Source: Clostridiales bacterium UBA1234 (GTDB lineage: Bacteria; Bacillota; Clostridia; TANB77; UBA1234). From it: 64,000 nt of DNA. The stretch is from assembly GCA_002308995.1 (NCBI GenBank), contig DBWQ01000014.1, positions 18,295 to 82,294 of the forward strand, written 5' to 3'. A model generated the notes under the pieces. That model ran no database searches. It saw only the letters and a program-made list of their open reading frames with translations, and was not told the DNA's origin. The stretch's first letter is position 1, and the number at the start of each line of letters is the position of its first letter. This document shows, in pieces, positions 25,593 to 34,217 of this stretch. The translations under genes were made by a program, and so were the position numbers.

Positions 25593-26381
25593 ATGAGCAT
25601 AATAGAGGCAATCTTTTTAGGAATCATTCAAGGCTTAACAGAGTTTTTGCCTGTTTCTAGTTCTGGACATTTGTATATTGCTGAGTGGTTATTTGGAATG
25701 AATAATGTCCCAGATTCTTTTGAGGTGGCGCTTCACCTAGGAACATTATTTGTCATTGGAATTTATTTTTTCAAAGATTGGATAAACTTAATTGTAGGAG
25801 CATACAAACAGACAATCAAAAAAGAGAAAAACGTTCATGGAACGATGTTTTGGTATTTAGTAATTGCTACCATTCCTAGTGGCATCATTGGTTACATTTT
25901 AGATAAAACATTTGAAGAGACACTTACTAAACCTTTGGTGATTGCGATATCACTTATGGTGATGGGGATTGTTTTATATTTTGTCGATAAAAAAAGCAAA
26001 TCAGAAACAGATTACGAGCATTTAACATTTAAGCAAACGTTTATTACTGGTATGTCACAAGCGCTTGCTTTTATTCCAGGAGTATCAAGAAGTGGCGTTA
26101 CCATTACTACCGCAAGAGCTTTAGGAGTTGAGCGTAAAACAGCTGCACGTTATTCTTTTATGTTATCAGCGCCTATTATACTCGCAGCTACCGCTTTAAA
26201 AATTACCGAATTTGAATTAACACTTACCTTTATGCTAGGAATTTTGACTAGTTTTTTAGTGGGATTATGCGTCATTCATTGGGTGATGAAATATCTTGAA
26301 AAAGGTAGTTTTAAGCCATTTGCAATTTACCGTGTGGCCTTTGGCTTGTTCATTATTTTAAGAATTATTCTGATGAAATAA
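25593..26381 (+). CDS. uppP: Undecaprenyl-diphosphate phosphatase
   Basis: UppP/BacA regenerates the undecaprenyl-phosphate carrier for wall synthesis and gives bacitracin tolerance. The 262-residue polytopic protein has the two signature blocks: GLTEFLPVSSSGHL near residue 13 and PGVSRSGVTITTARALG near 162, which holds the catalytic Ser and Arg. GGGAGGA precedes the ATG. It is followed by folD at 24 bp. Confidence 0.97.
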   Translation: MSIIEAIFLGIIQGLTEFLPVSSSGHLYIAEWLFGMNNVPDSFEVALHLGTLFVIGIYFFKDWINLIVGAYKQTIKKEKNVHGTMFWYLVIATIPSGIIGYILDKTFEETLTKPLVIAISLMVMGIVLYFVDKKSKSETDYEHLTFKQTFITGMSQALAFIPGVSRSGVTITTARALGVERKTAARYSFMLSAPIILAATALKITEFELTLTFMLGILTSFLVGLCVIHWVMKYLEKGSFKPFAIYRVAFGLFIILRIILMK

Positions 26382-26405
26382 AAATAGAAAGGATGAATTT
26401 ACTAA

Positions 26406-27245
26406 ATGACAATTATCGATGGAAAATATGTATCAGATAAGTGCAAAGAAGAAATCAAAATTAAAATGAGAGGTCTTTCTAAAACGCCTGGGCTTGCAGT
26501 GATTCGCGTTGGGGAAGATGAAGCCTCCAAAATTTATGTTCGATTAAAGCACAAGATGTGTGAAGAACTAGGGATTAACTTTACGGAGCATCATCTACCA
26601 GACACTGTTTCTCAGGAGGAGCTAATCAAATTAATTCAGGAATTAAACGAGGATGATACAGTGGATGGCATTCTTCTACAAAGTCCCATTCCTTATCATT
26701 TAAATATTCTTGAGGCATTTCAAACCATTAGTCCCCAAAAAGATGTAGATGGTTTTAGCCCAATTAATGTTGGAAAGCTAGTACAAAAACAAGATTCTTT
26801 TGCTCCATGCACGCCACTTGGCATTATGAAAATGCTTCAAGAATATGACGTACAAATTGAGGGTAAGCACGCGGTTGTTATTGGAAGAAGTAACATTGTA
26901 GGAAGACCTATGGCAGAACTTCTTTTAAATGCCAATGCTACAGTAACCATCTGTCACTCTAAAACGGAGAATTTAAAAGAAATTGTCAAAACAGCTGATA
27001 TTGTGGTTGTTGCTATTGGAAAGCCTAAATTTATCACAGAGGATATGATTCAAGAAGGTGCTGTAGTAGTGGATGTTGGAATTAACCGAATCCCAGATAG
27101 CAAAAAAATTGTGGGGGATGTTGACTTTGATAATGTCAAAGAAAAGTGTAGTTATATCACACCGGTTCCTGGAGGGGTAGGACCGATGACGATTATGACA
27201 CTGATGAGTAATGTTGTCAAAGCGTGTGAAAATAGAGAAAGATAG
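26406..27245 (+). CDS. folD: Bifunctional methylenetetrahydrofolate dehydrogenase/cyclohydrolase
   Basis: FolD interconverts 5,10-methylene-THF and 10-formyl-THF in one-carbon metabolism. The 279-residue protein has YVRLKHKMCEELG with the catalytic Lys near residue 55, LLQSPIPYHLN near 98, and the NADP site VIGRSNIVGRPMAELLLNANATVT near 160. The C-terminal TPVPGGVGPMTIMTLM is typical. A terminator follows. Confidence 0.97.
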   Translation: MTIIDGKYVSDKCKEEIKIKMRGLSKTPGLAVIRVGEDEASKIYVRLKHKMCEELGINFTEHHLPDTVSQEELIKLIQELNEDDTVDGILLQSPIPYHLNILEAFQTISPQKDVDGFSPINVGKLVQKQDSFAPCTPLGIMKMLQEYDVQIEGKHAVVIGRSNIVGRPMAELLLNANATVTICHSKTENLKEIVKTADIVVVAIGKPKFITEDMIQEGAVVVDVGINRIPDSKKIVGDVDFDNVKEKCSYITPVPGGVGPMTIMTLMSNVVKACENRER

Positions 27246-27250
27246 TATTT

Positions 27251-27297
27251 AAGGGACCTTATTATCATGTTTTTAGCATGATAATGTGGTCCTTTTT
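27251..27297 (+). terminator. Terminator after folD
   Basis: A stem built from AAGGGACC/GGTCCTTT with an inner ATCATG/CATGAT helix, then a T run. Confidence 0.85.
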
Positions 27298-27327
27298 ACT
27301 TAGAAAGAAAAGAAAGAGGGTATGGAA

Positions 27328-28194
27328 ATGACACAAATAGAATATGCTTTATGGATGGCAAGTCTCAATCTTATACCAAGCAAAAAATACCAAATGTATC
27401 AAGAATTTAAATCGATTGAAGCCATTTATAAGGCAAGTAGAGAGGAATTATTGACCATACAAGATTTTAATTTATTAGATATCTATGAGCTCGAGTCTTC
27501 CAAAGAAAAGTTTCAGGCACATCAAAGTTTAGCCTATTTGCAAAAAAATGAAATCAAGCTTCTCACAATTGAGGATAGTCATTATCCAACAAAATTAAAA
27601 TCCATTTATGATCCGCCATTAGTCCTATTTATGAAAGGCAATGAGATGCTATTACAAAAAAGAGCAATTGCAATTGTGGGAAGTCGCCTGGCAGATGAAT
27701 ATGGTAAAAAGATAGCCTATGAAATGGCAAAAGACATCTCAAATAAAGATGTGTGTGTGGTAAGTGGGCTAGCGCTTGGTATTGACTCAATGGCTCATTT
27801 AGGTGCTATGAGAAGGATAGGTGGGACAATCGCTGTCATTGGCACAGGACTTGACCTTGTTTATCCAAAAGAAAACGAAAATCTCTCTCGTGAAGTCATA
27901 AGAAACGGTCTTATCATGACGGAATTTCCTCTAGGTACCAAACCAGTAGCTTCTAATTTTCCTATGCGTAATCGAATGATTAGTGCGCTTTCGGAAGGTG
28001 TGTTAGTTGTTGAAGCAAAAGAGAGAAGTGGCGCACTGATTACCGTTGATTTTGCTCTAGAACAAGGAAAAACTGTATATGTGATTCCTGGAAATATCGA
28101 TAACCCACTTTGTGTAGGATGTAATAACCTCATAAAAGAAGGTGCTAAAGTAGTCACTTCAACAAATGATATATTGGAAGATTATGGATACTAG
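27328..28194 (+). CDS. dprA: DNA processing protein DprA/Smf
   Basis: DprA loads RecA on incoming single-stranded DNA during transformation. The 289-residue protein has the Rossmann core with IAIVGSRLADEYGKKIAYEMAKD near residue 115, VSGLALGIDSMAHLGAM near 150 and RSGALITVDFALEQGKTVYVIPGN near 235. The C-terminal winged-helix domain of long DprA proteins is absent. The site GAGGG (27316-27320) fits ATG 27328 better than ATG 27322. Confidence 0.93.
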   Translation: MTQIEYALWMASLNLIPSKKYQMYQEFKSIEAIYKASREELLTIQDFNLLDIYELESSKEKFQAHQSLAYLQKNEIKLLTIEDSHYPTKLKSIYDPPLVLFMKGNEMLLQKRAIAIVGSRLADEYGKKIAYEMAKDISNKDVCVVSGLALGIDSMAHLGAMRRIGGTIAVIGTGLDLVYPKENENLSREVIRNGLIMTEFPLGTKPVASNFPMRNRMISALSEGVLVVEAKERSGALITVDFALEQGKTVYVIPGNIDNPLCVGCNNLIKEGAKVVTSTNDILEDYGY

Positions 28195-28238
28195 AAGACA
28201 TTTTTTAACAGTCTTTTTGAGATTTTTGTGACAATAAA

Positions 28239-28267
28239 TTTACTTTTTGAAAATTATACGATATAAT
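28239..28267 (+). promoter_or_regulatory. Sigma-A promoter of the class A PBP gene
   Basis: TTTACT (28239-28244), 17-bp spacer, TATAAT (28262-28267). Confidence 0.65.
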
Positions 28268-28314
28268 AGAACAGATGTAAAAATGGGTATTTTGTCTTTA
28301 GGAGGGATAAAATA

Positions 28315-30924
28315 ATGCAAAAATCAACTAAGGATGTTCGTAATAATCCAAAAAAGGGTAATATGGTTACAAAGCCTGTTTCTAAAAATGCAGTGCCTAA
28401 TCCACCCAAAAATAAAAAGAAAAAAAAGAAAAAGCATCCTATTCTTCGAGGATTTATCAAAGCATTTTTCATTCTGTTAGTGATAGGAATCGTAGCTGGC
28501 GTTGGCCTTGCCTATGGTTTTGTTCAGTCCGTTGTCAATGGGGCAGGAGCACTATCCAAGGATGACTTTAAAATAGGTGAATTTACAACAACCATTTATG
28601 ATAAAGATGGTAATGTCTATTCTCAGCTTTATGGAAATGAGAATAGAACTTATGTCTCACTTGATAAAACATCACCACATTTAAAAGATGCTTTTATTGC
28701 AATTGAAGATGAGCGTTTTGAGAGTCATTTTGGCATAGATCTTAAGCGTACAGGTGCTGCTGTACTTAAATTTGTCACAACTGGTAACTCAGACTTTGGT
28801 GGCAGTACCATTACACAGCAATTGATTAAAAAAGTGACCAAAGACGAAGATAGAAGTTGGCAAAGAAAAGCGCGTGAAATTGTAAGAGCCATTCAAGTGG
28901 AAAAATGGCTAACCAAAGATGAAATTATCGAAATGTATATGAATCTAATCTATCTTGGAGAAGGTGCGTACGGAGTTGAAAAGGCAGCTTATACGTACTT
29001 TGCAAAAAGTGCGAGTGATTTAACAGTTGCGGAATGTGCTTTAATTGCATCTCTTGCTCAATCTCCAGAGGGTAGAAATCCATACGAGCATCCGGAGGCT
29101 GCCAAAGAAAGACAAAAACTTGTACTTGGCAAAATGAAAGAATTAGGTAAAATTACCACTGAAGAATATGAAGAAGCAATGGCACAAGAACTTGTTTATC
29201 AAAAAGGTGAGCAAGAATTAACTGCCGTTAACTCATACTTTGTGGATGCCGTCATTGATCAACTTGAAGAAGACATTCAAGAGCAAAAAGGGGTAACACC
29301 GATTATGGCACAAACCATGTTATACTCTGGTGGACTTAAAATTTATACTACCTTAGATCCTAAAATACAATCGATTCTTGAAGATGTTTATCAAAACCAA
29401 GATTATTTTAAACAATCCAACGGAAAATATGACCCAGATATCCAATCAGCAATGGTAGTCATCGATTATCGTAAGGGAAATGTCGTAGGACTAGTTGGCG
29501 GCGCAGGTGAAAAAACAGAGCTTCGTAGTTTCAATCGTGCTACCATGATGACAAGAGCACCAGGTTCTACAATTAAACCTGTTGCCACTTATGCGCCAGG
29601 AATCGATACTGGCACATTTACAGCAGCTACTACTTTTGATGATTCGCCACTATATTACTCAATTTATGGGAGTGTTTGGACGCCTAAGAATGCATACTCT
29701 GGATATCGAGGACTTACTTCTGTCAGAAAAGGTGTTGAAATTTCAAGTAATATAGTCGCTTCCAGAGCATTCTTACAACTTGGAGCAGAGACTTCTTTTA
29801 GATACCTTGAAAACTTTGGTTATACGACGTTAGAATCATCCGATAAAGGTCCAGGTGCTTTAGCATTAGGAGGCTTAACGCGTGGTGTTACACCACTAGA
29901 ACATGCTGCTGCCTATGGTACCATTGCCAATAGTGGTATCTATGTTTCTCCTAAGCTTTATACAAAAGTATTAGATATGAATTCGCAGGTATTATTAGAA
30001 AATAAAAGTACCGTTAGAACCGTCATTAAAGATTCTACTGCCTATATCGTAACTTCCATGTTACAAGATGTTATTAACGGTTCTGAAGCAACAGGCTATG
30101 ATGCAAGATTTTCTGGTATGGCACTTGCTGGTAAAACTGGTACTTCTAATGATTCAAAAGACAGATGGTTTGCAGGTTTTTCTCCTTATTATGTGGCAGC
30201 CACATGGGTTGGATACGACCAACAAAAAACAGTGAATATGTCTGGAAATCCTGCGGCTAAAATTTGGAAAGCTGTTATGTCAAAAATTCATGAAGGGCTT
30301 GAAAACACAGGATTTGAAAGACCAAATAATATTGTTTCTGCCTCTGTTTGTGCAGATTCAGGTCTACTATGTACCGATGCCTGTCGTCAAGACCCTAGAG
30401 GGGATAGAACAAAATCTGAATTGTTTGTACGTGGAACCGTTCCTGGAACATATTGTAATGTTCACCAAATTGTGGAGGTATGTCCTGCAACATTCCAACT
30501 TCCAAATCCAGTTTGTTTGAGATCTTGTACTCCTATTAAAAGAGTTTTCATTAATCGTGAGTACAAGAAAGAACCATCACCACCACCAAGAGATTATCCT
30601 TATGAAATTCCTTCCGTTTATTGTGAATTCCATTATTGTCCTGTAGATGAAAACGGAAACTTTGTGACAACAACATATATTCCAGAGGATTTATGGAATG
30701 ATGTCGTGGAATATGATGGTAGCGTAGAAGATGATGATAGCAAAAAACAAGATAAAAAGAATAAAGAAGAGGATAAAAATACCGTTAAACAAGAAACACA
30801 AACCGAAAAGAAACCTACTCCAACTCCAACACCAAGTCCAACAAAGAAAAACGATATTATGATTATTGGGGATGAGTCGGAATACAATTCATGGGATAAT
30901 CAAGAGGAAAAAAGGCGAAGATAA
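28315..30924 (+). CDS. Class A penicillin-binding protein (transglycosylase/transpeptidase)
   Basis: Bifunctional peptidoglycan synthase of 869 residues, anchored by one transmembrane helix (about 47-70) after a very basic cytoplasmic tail with a run of lysines. The GT51 glycosyltransferase has IAIEDERFESHFGID near residue 127 and GGSTITQQLIKK near 160. The transpeptidase has APGSTIKP (catalytic Ser near 420), the SSN motif near 477 and KTGTSNDSKDRWFAGFSP near 613. The C-terminal region (from about 670) is unusual, with some ten cysteines, and then ends in a Thr/Pro/Lys-rich linker. It could be disulphide-bonded or bind a ligand. Confidence 0.95.
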   Translation: MQKSTKDVRNNPKKGNMVTKPVSKNAVPNPPKNKKKKKKKHPILRGFIKAFFILLVIGIVAGVGLAYGFVQSVVNGAGALSKDDFKIGEFTTTIYDKDGNVYSQLYGNENRTYVSLDKTSPHLKDAFIAIEDERFESHFGIDLKRTGAAVLKFVTTGNSDFGGSTITQQLIKKVTKDEDRSWQRKAREIVRAIQVEKWLTKDEIIEMYMNLIYLGEGAYGVEKAAYTYFAKSASDLTVAECALIASLAQSPEGRNPYEHPEAAKERQKLVLGKMKELGKITTEEYEEAMAQELVYQKGEQELTAVNSYFVDAVIDQLEEDIQEQKGVTPIMAQTMLYSGGLKIYTTLDPKIQSILEDVYQNQDYFKQSNGKYDPDIQSAMVVIDYRKGNVVGLVGGAGEKTELRSFNRATMMTRAPGSTIKPVATYAPGIDTGTFTAATTFDDSPLYYSIYGSVWTPKNAYSGYRGLTSVRKGVEISSNIVASRAFLQLGAETSFRYLENFGYTTLESSDKGPGALALGGLTRGVTPLEHAAAYGTIANSGIYVSPKLYTKVLDMNSQVLLENKSTVRTVIKDSTAYIVTSMLQDVINGSEATGYDARFSGMALAGKTGTSNDSKDRWFAGFSPYYVAATWVGYDQQKTVNMSGNPAAKIWKAVMSKIHEGLENTGFERPNNIVSASVCADSGLLCTDACRQDPRGDRTKSELFVRGTVPGTYCNVHQIVEVCPATFQLPNPVCLRSCTPIKRVFINREYKKEPSPPPRDYPYEIPSVYCEFHYCPVDENGNFVTTTYIPEDLWNDVVEYDGSVEDDDSKKQDKKNKEEDKNTVKQETQTEKKPTPTPTPSPTKKNDIMIIGDESEYNSWDNQEEKRRR

Positions 30925-30943
30925 AAACTAAGGAGGAAGAATT

Positions 30944-32068
30944 ATGGTTAAAAAAATTGGAATTATTACAGCAGGAGGAGATTGCCCAGGTCTTAATGCG
31001 GTGATTAGAGGAATTGTGAAAACGGCAGAATATGCTGGTGTTGAGACTTATGGCTTCATGGAAGGCTATAAAGGTTTACTAGAAAACAGAACCATGAAGT
31101 TAGATTTCTGGACAGTTAGTGATATTATTGCAAAAGGTGGAACGATATTAAAATCTAATAATGCCACCAACACGTTTTCTATTCCTGTCAAGAATGAAAA
31201 TGGCGATATTGAGCATGTGGATAAATCATTTGAAATTGCAGAAAGACTTCACAAGGAAGGGTATGATTGTTTAATTATTATTGGTGGCGACGGATCTTTA
31301 AAATCAGCACGTGATTATACCAGAAGAGGTATCAATGTGATTGGCGTTCCGAAAACAATCGATAATGATGTTCCTAATACGGATACTACATTTGGTTTCT
31401 ATACTGCCGTTGAAGTAGCCACTGAAGCCATTGATCGTATTAAAACAACGGCTGAATCCCATGGAAGAATTTTAGTACTAGAAGTGATGGGGAGATATGC
31501 AGGATGGATTGCCCTTGCTGCAGGAATTGCTGGTGGTGCAGATACTGTCTTAATTCCTGAAATTCCATATGATTTTAATGCTATTATCAATAAAATCAAC
31601 CAAAGAAGAGCAAAAGGTAAGAATCATAGTATTATTGTGGTGGCAGAAGGGGCTAAACCAATTGGTGGAAATGCAGCCGTAAGGTCTGTAGAAGCAACCA
31701 ATAGTGGACTTGATGTTGTGAAACTTGGTGGCGCCGGAGAGTTCGTTGCCAAAGAAATAGAAAAATTAACTGGCTACGAGGCTAGAAGTACCTCTCTTGG
31801 TTATATTCAAAGAGGTGGCAATACAGGTGCTTATGATAGAATTCTTTCTACCGAATATGGTTCTTACGCAATGCAGCTTGCCATTGATGGACAATTTAAT
31901 GAAATGGTTACTCTGCTTAATGGCAAATTAACACATGTATCGTTAGATGATGTTGCAGGCAAAGACACTGAAATTGGAGCACAATCATCTAATATCAAAA
32001 CCGTTTCCATGGATTGTGACTGGGTGAAAACAGCTCGTCGTGTGGGAATTTGCTTAGGTGATCAATAA
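30944..32068 (+). CDS. pfkA: 6-phosphofructokinase with mixed ATP/PPi signature
   Basis: Phosphorylates fructose 6-phosphate in glycolysis. 374 residues. The catalytic PKTIDNDVPNTDTTFGF motif (near residue 130) and GRYAGWIALAAG (near 185) are clear. The donor-site position equivalent to E. coli Gly104 is Gly here (GGDGS). The position equivalent to Gly124 is Lys (PKTIDND), as in PPi-dependent enzymes. Enzymes with this Gly/Lys mix are usually ATP users but lack the classic allosteric behaviour. The donor is an inference. AGGAGGA precedes the ATG. Confidence 0.93.
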   Translation: MVKKIGIITAGGDCPGLNAVIRGIVKTAEYAGVETYGFMEGYKGLLENRTMKLDFWTVSDIIAKGGTILKSNNATNTFSIPVKNENGDIEHVDKSFEIAERLHKEGYDCLIIIGGDGSLKSARDYTRRGINVIGVPKTIDNDVPNTDTTFGFYTAVEVATEAIDRIKTTAESHGRILVLEVMGRYAGWIALAAGIAGGADTVLIPEIPYDFNAIINKINQRRAKGKNHSIIVVAEGAKPIGGNAAVRSVEATNSGLDVVKLGGAGEFVAKEIEKLTGYEARSTSLGYIQRGGNTGAYDRILSTEYGSYAMQLAIDGQFNEMVTLLNGKLTHVSLDDVAGKDTEIGAQSSNIKTVSMDCDWVKTARRVGICLGDQ

Positions 32069-32081
32069 TTGGAGGTTTTTC

Positions 32082-33494
32082 ATGTATACAAATCAAGCTT
32101 TACAAGAATTTAAATCATACGTCAAAGATAAAAATATTGCGATTATGGGGATGGGGGTAAGTAATACCCCTCTGATTCGCTATTTAATGGATTTAGATGC
32201 GAATATTACCGTTTTCGACAAAAAGACAGAGGACGAATTAGATAAAGGTGTCATCGAAGAATATGCCATTCAAGGGGTTAAGTTTTCCTTAGGAGAAAAC
32301 TATCTAGATAATCTAGTGGGGTATGACATGATTTTCCGCTCCCCAAGTATGAGACCTGATACCAAAGAGTTACAACAAGAAGTGGAGAGAGGAGCCATTT
32401 TAACGTCTGAAATCGAGAAACTCATTGAACTATGTCCTGGAAAAATCATTGCTGTTACCGGTAGCGATGGAAAAACTACCACTACAACTCTCATTTATAA
32501 GATGCTAGAGCAAGCAAAACACCATTGCTATTTGGGTGGAAACATTGGCATTCCGTTGTTTGCTAAGATCGATGAAATGAGGCCAGAAGATATCATTGTA
32601 TTAGAACTTAGTAGTTTTCAATTAATGACCTTAAAAAAGAGTCCTCACATTGCTGTGGTAACCAATATTTCACCAAATCATTTAGATATTCATAAATCCT
32701 ACGAAGAGTACATTGATGCTAAGAAAAACATCTTTTTGTATCAAAATGATGATGACGTTCTTGTGACCAACTATGATAATGATATTACCAAAACATTTTC
32801 AGAGGAGGTTAAGGGAGAGCTAAGATATTTTTCTACAACAGAGCACTTAGAAAACGGTGTCATTTTAGACAATAATGTCATTAAAATCATGACGAATGGT
32901 GAAGAAGAAGACATTATGCCAATAGAAGATATTCTACTTCTTGGCATGCATAATGTTGAAAATGCATGTACCGCAATTGCAGCCGTGAAAGACTTTGTTT
33001 CCAAAGAAGATATTGTTTCTGTTTTAAGTACGTTTAGAGGCGTAGAACATCGCACAGAATTTGTTACTTCCATTCGTGGTGTAAAATGGTATAATGATTC
33101 CATTGGAAGTAGTCCTACAAGAACTATTGCAGGACTTATCAGTTTTAAAGAAAAAGTGATTTTAATTGCTGGCGGTTACGATAAACACTTAGATTACACC
33201 AATTTAGGAAAATATATTGTCGATCATGTGAAAGCATTAATCTTATTAGGGCAAACAAAAGAAAAAATCAAAACGGCAACGCTAGAAGAACTAGATAGAA
33301 GAGTTACCAGTCAACCACTTCCAATTATCGAGTGCGATACATTGCAAGAAGCAGTTACGAAAGCAAGCGAAATTGCGAAGGAAGGAGATACCGTCTTTTT
33401 CTCACCAGCAAGTGCAAGTTTTGATATGTTTAAAAATTTTGAAGAAAGAGGCAACAAATTTAAAGAATTAGTACTAAATTTAGAAAATTCATAA
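32082..33494 (+). CDS. murD: UDP-N-acetylmuramoylalanine-D-glutamate ligase
   Basis: MurD adds D-glutamate to UDP-MurNAc-L-Ala in the cytoplasm. 470 residues. The N-terminal Rossmann domain starts IAIMGMGVSNTPLIRYL. The ATP site reads VTGSDGKTTTTTLIYKML near residue 125. VVTNISPNHLDIHKSYEEYIDAKKNIF near 195 is the Mur ligase centre, and FRGVEHRTEFV and YNDSIGSSPTRT lie near 325-350. GGAGG at 32070-32074 fixes ATG 32082. It follows pfk by 13 bp. Confidence 0.97.
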   Translation: MYTNQALQEFKSYVKDKNIAIMGMGVSNTPLIRYLMDLDANITVFDKKTEDELDKGVIEEYAIQGVKFSLGENYLDNLVGYDMIFRSPSMRPDTKELQQEVERGAILTSEIEKLIELCPGKIIAVTGSDGKTTTTTLIYKMLEQAKHHCYLGGNIGIPLFAKIDEMRPEDIIVLELSSFQLMTLKKSPHIAVVTNISPNHLDIHKSYEEYIDAKKNIFLYQNDDDVLVTNYDNDITKTFSEEVKGELRYFSTTEHLENGVILDNNVIKIMTNGEEEDIMPIEDILLLGMHNVENACTAIAAVKDFVSKEDIVSVLSTFRGVEHRTEFVTSIRGVKWYNDSIGSSPTRTIAGLISFKEKVILIAGGYDKHLDYTNLGKYIVDHVKALILLGQTKEKIKTATLEELDRRVTSQPLPIIECDTLQEAVTKASEIAKEGDTVFFSPASASFDMFKNFEERGNKFKELVLNLENS

Positions 33495-33565
33495 AAAATC
33501 TTGCAATTATTTGACAAAATAGATAAACTATAAATACGAAGTACGAAAGAAAAGGGGAATCATAT

Positions 33566-33787
33566 ATGGGATTATTTGAAAAGCTCTCTATTTCACTAGG
33601 TTTAAATAAAAAAAGTAATCTTTCTTTCTTGCCAAGTGCACAGGAGCCTGTTGTTGTTACTAAAAATAGTGTCAAATGCACAACCTATCCATACAAAACG
33701 CTGGCATCTTTCGATCTAAATGTTGAAAAACCAAGGTATGAAGGAGCTATTCCAGAGGCAACAATTAAGTTTTATCCGTTGGATTAG
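33566..33787 (+). CDS. Hypothetical 73-residue protein
   Basis: I do not recognise this small basic protein (starts MGLFEKLSISLGLNKKS). There is no signal sequence and no cysteine pair beyond one Cys. AAAAGGGG lies about 8 nt before the ATG. In many Firmicutes the gene before rpmF is the DUF177 rRNA-accumulation protein. This one is far too short and does not resemble it. It lies between murD and rpmF. Confidence 0.55.
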   Translation: MGLFEKLSISLGLNKKSNLSFLPSAQEPVVVTKNSVKCTTYPYKTLASFDLNVEKPRYEGAIPEATIKFYPLD

Positions 33788-33790
33788 GGC

Positions 33791-33819
33791 TTGACAAATC
33801 CAATAAATGATAGTATACT
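33791..33819 (+). promoter_or_regulatory. Sigma-A promoter of rpmF
   Basis: TTGACA (33791-33796), 17-bp spacer, TATACT (33814-33819). A leader of about 95 nt follows. Confidence 0.8.
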
Positions 33820-33825
33820 ATAGCA

Positions 33826-33905
33826 AGTTGACGCCGAAAGCTAATAATCTTAGAAACGGCGTGTAAGTTGTTTTTAAGATGATACATAGACAAATTGCAT
33901 AAAAA
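33826..33905 (+). promoter_or_regulatory. rpmF leader with hairpin
   Basis: ACGCCG near 33831 pairs with CGGCGT near 33857 around a loop of about 20 nt, and short direct copies of AAGTTG flank the hairpin. A ribosomal-protein leader of this kind may regulate rpmF, but no known consensus is recognised. Confidence 0.4.
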
Positions 33906-33921
33906 AGGGGAGGGAATTTCA

Positions 33922-34116
33922 ATGGCACAACCAAAAAGAAGATGGTCAAAAGCGAGAACAGCACTTAGAAGATCTACTTGGAAGCTAGATAAACCAAACT
34001 TTGGCGAATGTTCACACTGCCATGAGCCAGTATTACCACATACAGTATGTAAAAATTGCGGATATTACGATGGTAAAGAGGTTATTGCTGTCGCAAGCAA
34101 AGAAGAGACTAAATAA
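33922..34116 (+). CDS. rpmF: 50S ribosomal protein L32, zinc-binding type
   Basis: L32 is a small basic large-subunit protein. It begins MAQPKRRWSKARTALRRS and has a zinc ribbon with CSHCHEP and CKNCGYY near residues 31-48. This is the zinc-binding (C+) form. The start at 33922 follows GGGGAGGG. The upstream in-frame ATG at 33895 has no site. Confidence 0.97.
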   Translation: MAQPKRRWSKARTALRRSTWKLDKPNFGECSHCHEPVLPHTVCKNCGYYDGKEVIAVASKEETK

Positions 34117-34121
34117 AGCAT

Positions 34122-34152
34122 AAAAAAGCAACTAAAAAAGGTTGCTTTTTTT
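34122..34152 (+). terminator. Terminator after rpmF
   Basis: AAAAAAGCAAC pairs with GTTGCTTTTTT across an 8-nt A-rich loop. Confidence 0.88.
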
Positions 34153-34217
34153 GTTTTTTATCTTAAATTGGTAAACATACAAGATAGGTGACGTTATGAA
34201 ACAAAGGAGGTGAATCC

